Shown here one piece after another: positions 5,348-7,523 of a stretch of DNA of 7,523 bases; the stretch's first letter is position 1; each line of letters begins with the position of its first letter. The notes under the pieces were generated by a model that had not been told where the DNA came from, made no database searches, and saw nothing but the letters and a program-made list of their open reading frames with translations. Source of the DNA: an uncultured Legionellales bacterium (GTDB lineage Bacteria > Pseudomonadota > Gammaproteobacteria > UBA1113); NCBI GenBank assembly GCA_945956945.1, contig CAMFJO010000030.1:1-7523 (forward strand), written 5' to 3'. The position numbers were made by a program, and so were the translations under genes.

Positions 5348-6090
5348 AGAGTTTAATAGGAAAAGTTGCTTTAGTTACCGGGGCAAGCCGTGGTATAGGA
5401 CACGCGATTCTATTGGGTTTGGCCGATATGGGTGCGACTGTGGTTGGTACAGCAACCAGTGAGGTAGGAACGCAAACGATCACCACCGCATTGGCTGCCA
5501 AAAATTATGTCGGCGGCGCTGTTGTCATGGATGTGCGTGATGACGATTCAGTGGCTAAGGCACTGGCAATGGTAGAAGAAACCTATGGAGCGCCTGCCAT
5601 TGTGGTGAACAATGCGGGTATTACAGCAGATAATTTATTTTTGCGGATGAAAATGGAAGAATGGCAAGCCGTGATCAATGCCAATTTAACCGCCTTATAC
5701 CGTGTTACGAAACCCTGTTTACGCGCCATGTTAAAAGCACATTGGGGTCGTATTATCAATATCAGTTCCGTATCCGGGATTGCGGGTAATCCCGGTCAGG
5801 CAAATTATGCCGCGGCTAAAGCAGGGATGATCGGTTTTACCAAGGCTTTAGCTATTGAAGTGGCTAGTCGCAATATTACAGTGAATGCGATTGCCCCTGG
5901 TTTTATCGGCACGGATATGACCAGCGCCTTAACCGAAGAACAACAAACCCAATTGAAAACCACCATCCCCATGCAGCGTATTGGTACGCCTGAAGAGATT
6001 GCTGCTGCGGTGTGTTTTTTAGCAAGTCCCAGTGCCAGTTATATTACGGGTGAAACCTTGCAAGTCAATGGCGGCATGTACATGCAATAG
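5344..6090 (+). CDS. fabG: 3-oxoacyl-ACP reductase
   Basis: FabG is the NADPH-dependent short-chain dehydrogenase that reduces 3-ketoacyl-ACP in each elongation cycle. The 248 residues are normal length (244 in E. coli). The dinucleotide-binding TGASRGIG (12-19), DV (63-64), NNAG (89-92), Asn114, Ser142 in INISSVSG, and Tyr155/Lys159 in NYAAAKAG complete the catalytic set, and the C-terminal end has the usual TGETLQVNGGMYM. It starts in the ATGA overlap with fabD; AGGAG (5331-5335) lies within the fabD end. In most relatives acpP and fabF come next; here the plus-strand cluster stops at 6090. Confidence 0.97.
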   Translation: MKSLIGKVALVTGASRGIGHAILLGLADMGATVVGTATSEVGTQTITTALAAKNYVGGAVVMDVRDDDSVAKALAMVEETYGAPAIVVNNAGITADNLFLRMKMEEWQAVINANLTALYRVTKPCLRAMLKAHWGRIINISSVSGIAGNPGQANYAAAKAGMIGFTKALAIEVASRNITVNAIAPGFIGTDMTSALTEEQQTQLKTTIPMQRIGTPEEIAAAVCFLASPSASYITGETLQVNGGMYMQ

Positions 6091-6134
6091 AGCTTGTGGA
6101 TACTAAGAGCTTAGAGTTCTGGTATTGATTGGAA

Positions 6135-6893
6135 TTAAGCGGGTTTCTTTTGATAATCGCAACGTGTTTTATCGCCCGTTATGGTACAACGGTATTGTGG
6201 TTGTTGCCAGTAAGAACAAACATTTGTAAATTGATCACCAGATGCGTAGTATTGCATTGCCAATTGACGACTGGAAACATTAAAAAGTTGGCCTGGCGCC
6301 ATGGCCTCTAGATAAGTGCGGTTAGTGCTTAATTCTGTCGCCTGAGAGGCTAGAGAACGAGATGATGTGGTATACCAGGTAAATTGCTTGTTGGTGACCG
6401 CATCCGGTTTTAATAGACCTTGTAGTGTAGACAAGGTGGTTTTGTTAATGGTGGGTGAAAATTGTGTGCTGACGCTTAAAACAGGAACGTCTCCTTTAAC
6501 ATTTATCGTATAAGTATAAGCTGCGGGACCATTTTGCTTGACGCCAAAAGCATTACCCACTAATTGTGGTGTGGTAATGTAAGTAGCCAAAGTAGGCGTT
6601 AGAAGAGCACTGCCTGAGCTTGGCGCAGGGACTATGGTTGGGTTGGTGTAGAGATCGATAGAATAGCTAGCGTATTGGGTTAAAAGATAATAACAATTAA
6701 CGGAATAATACTGTTCCAATGCATGGCCCAACAAGATGACGCTGTTTTGGATTTGTGCCGCTTTGCGCTTAAACACAACTTTTTGATATTGTCCTATACC
6801 TAAGGTTACTCCCAAAAGAATGAGAGCGACGACAAGCATTGTTTCCAGCAGCGTGACGCCTTTAAAGCGATTGTATCGATATGCATTTATCAT
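6135..6893 (-). CDS. Type IV pilin-like / pseudopilin protein with class III signal
   Basis: The N-terminus has a short basic leader ending KG (11-12), then VTLLE with Glu17 at +5 of the predicted mature protein and a hydrophobic stretch to about residue 34. This is the prepilin-peptidase signal and assembly helix of type IV pilins and type II secretion pseudopilins. The +1 residue is Val instead of the usual Phe or Met. At 252 residues it is longer than a typical major pilin (about 150), with a Ser/Thr/Tyr-rich globular part and four Cys (67, 226, 236, 245), the last three close to the C-terminus as in disulfide-loop pilins. The start overlaps the stop of the upstream gene as ATGA, so the two are probably coupled. 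A minor pilin or pseudopilin is more likely than a major one. It converges on fabG with a 44-bp gap. Confidence 0.8.
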   Translation of the reverse strand: MINAYRYNRFKGVTLLETMLVVALILLGVTLGIGQYQKVVFKRKAAQIQNSVILLGHALEQYYSVNCYYLLTQYASYSIDLYTNPTIVPAPSSGSALLTPTLATYITTPQLVGNAFGVKQNGPAAYTYTINVKGDVPVLSVSTQFSPTINKTTLSTLQGLLKPDAVTNKQFTWYTTSSRSLASQATELSTNRTYLEAMAPGQLFNVSSRQLAMQYYASGDQFTNVCSYWQQPQYRCTITGDKTRCDYQKKPA

Positions 6894-7523
6894 GTATTAG
6901 CTCGTGTGCAACGTATAAAATAAGCAAGCCAATTGTATTCTTCGGGAAGAGAGTCGCTTGTTGGCGGTACCTTACTCACGCTATAACTGTAACTAGAATA
7001 ATTTGTAGCGCTTTGGATGGTTTGTCCTAAATAAACATCGAGGTAATTGCTCACACTTGAGGTGGTGACCACACTGTCGGTACTGGAGAAGAGACGAGCG
7101 GATGTACTATCATAACCGCCGTACTGATAACCATTCCACGAGCTGGTTTTCGCATCATTTTGCAGGTAATTGCGATATACTGTATAAAACAGATCAAGGC
7201 GAGCACATTTTTCGCTGCCACCAGGACCGTATTTCAGCATGTTAATGCGAATACAGGTGGGCGGAAAAGTACCGCCGTTAGTAAGGCTACCACTTCCGGT
7301 ATAACTGGTATTGGTACCCGTTTTGTTGCCATTAGCATCCCAACCGTAACAAGGTTTAGCGGAAGAAGCGGTATTGAGATTGACGGACTGTATCAAACCC
7401 ATGTCAATGATTTTCGAATAGCGATCGTTAGCAAAGATCGTATTGGGATCTTTTTTAGTATTATCAATACTTAAATAACTGCCTATACCAATGCCGTTGA
7501 CCTCTGGGCTATCTGTACTGTAG
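6890..7523 (-). CDS. Unrecognised Cys-containing, Ser/Thr/Tyr/Gly-rich protein (5' end missing)
   Basis: The frame is open from the right edge to the stop at 6892-6890, giving at least 210 residues; an internal Met at 7402 is too far in to be the real start, since the frame has no stop before it. I do not recognise the family. The visible part is rich in Ser, Thr, Tyr, Asn and Gly with four Cys (in KPCYGWD, PTCIRIN, EKCARLD and FIRCTRANT), no membrane helix, and a composition like an exported or surface protein. Its 4-bp overlap with the prepilin-like gene suggests a shared pilus or secretion operon. An N-terminal prepilin signal could lie outside the window, making it another minor pilin, but that is inference. 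Confidence 0.6.
   Translation of the reverse strand, partial: YSTDSPEVNGIGIGSYLSIDNTKKDPNTIFANDRYSKIIDMGLIQSVNLNTASSAKPCYGWDANGNKTGTNTSYTGSGSLTNGGTFPPTCIRINMLKYGPGGSEKCARLDLFYTVYRNYLQNDAKTSSWNGYQYGGYDSTSARLFSSTDSVVTTSSVSNYLDVYLGQTIQSATNYSSYSYSVSKVPPTSDSLPEEYNWLAYFIRCTRANT

Overview
The window looks like chromosomal DNA of a gammaproteobacterium. The evidence is the gene order rpmF-plsX-fabH-fabD-fabG, a cysteine-free L32 protein of the gammaproteobacterial kind, a ComF-family gene divergent from a BioC-like gene, and a type IV pilin-like gene. The moderate G+C, the rather diverged BioC and the broken-up fab cluster would fit a Legionellales/Coxiella-like lineage. That placement is an inference from style, not a match to a known genome.

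Layout. Positions 1-572 (minus strand) hold the N-terminal 190 codons of a ComF-family protein. The divergent spacer 573-849 carries a 117-bp imperfect palindrome. BioC-like methyltransferase follows at 850-1686 (plus). A near-consensus sigma70 promoter (1691-1719) then drives rpmF (1756-1953), and a strong hairpin (2007-2048) separates rpmF from plsX (2076-3137). plsX overlaps fabH (3127-4089). The 322-bp fabH-fabD gap contains a second copy of the palindrome (4114-4227), an extended -10 promoter, and a G+C-rich, strongly self-complementary leader starting at about 4300. fabD (4412-5347) and fabG (5344-6090) overlap by ATGA. After a 44-bp convergent spacer, two coupled minus-strand genes follow: an oversized prepilin-like protein (6135-6893) and an unrecognised gene cut by the window edge (6890-7523).

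How the genes fit together. FabD makes malonyl-ACP, FabH starts chains from acetyl-CoA, FabG does the first reduction of each cycle, and PlsX passes finished acyl chains to phospholipid synthesis. Canonical BioC methylates a malonyl thioester so that the same fatty-acid machinery can build the pimeloyl part of biotin, so BioC, FabH and FabG would work on linked intermediates. The BioC here lacks the usual glycine-rich SAM loop. The usual neighbours yceD (before rpmF) and acpP-fabF (after fabG) are not here.

Most interesting non-coding content. (1) Two copies of a 66-bp core, 62/66 identical, sit between outer arms that differ between copies but are self-complementary within each copy. (2) A structured fabD leader begins almost exactly at the predicted transcription start. 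I could not assign either to a named family.
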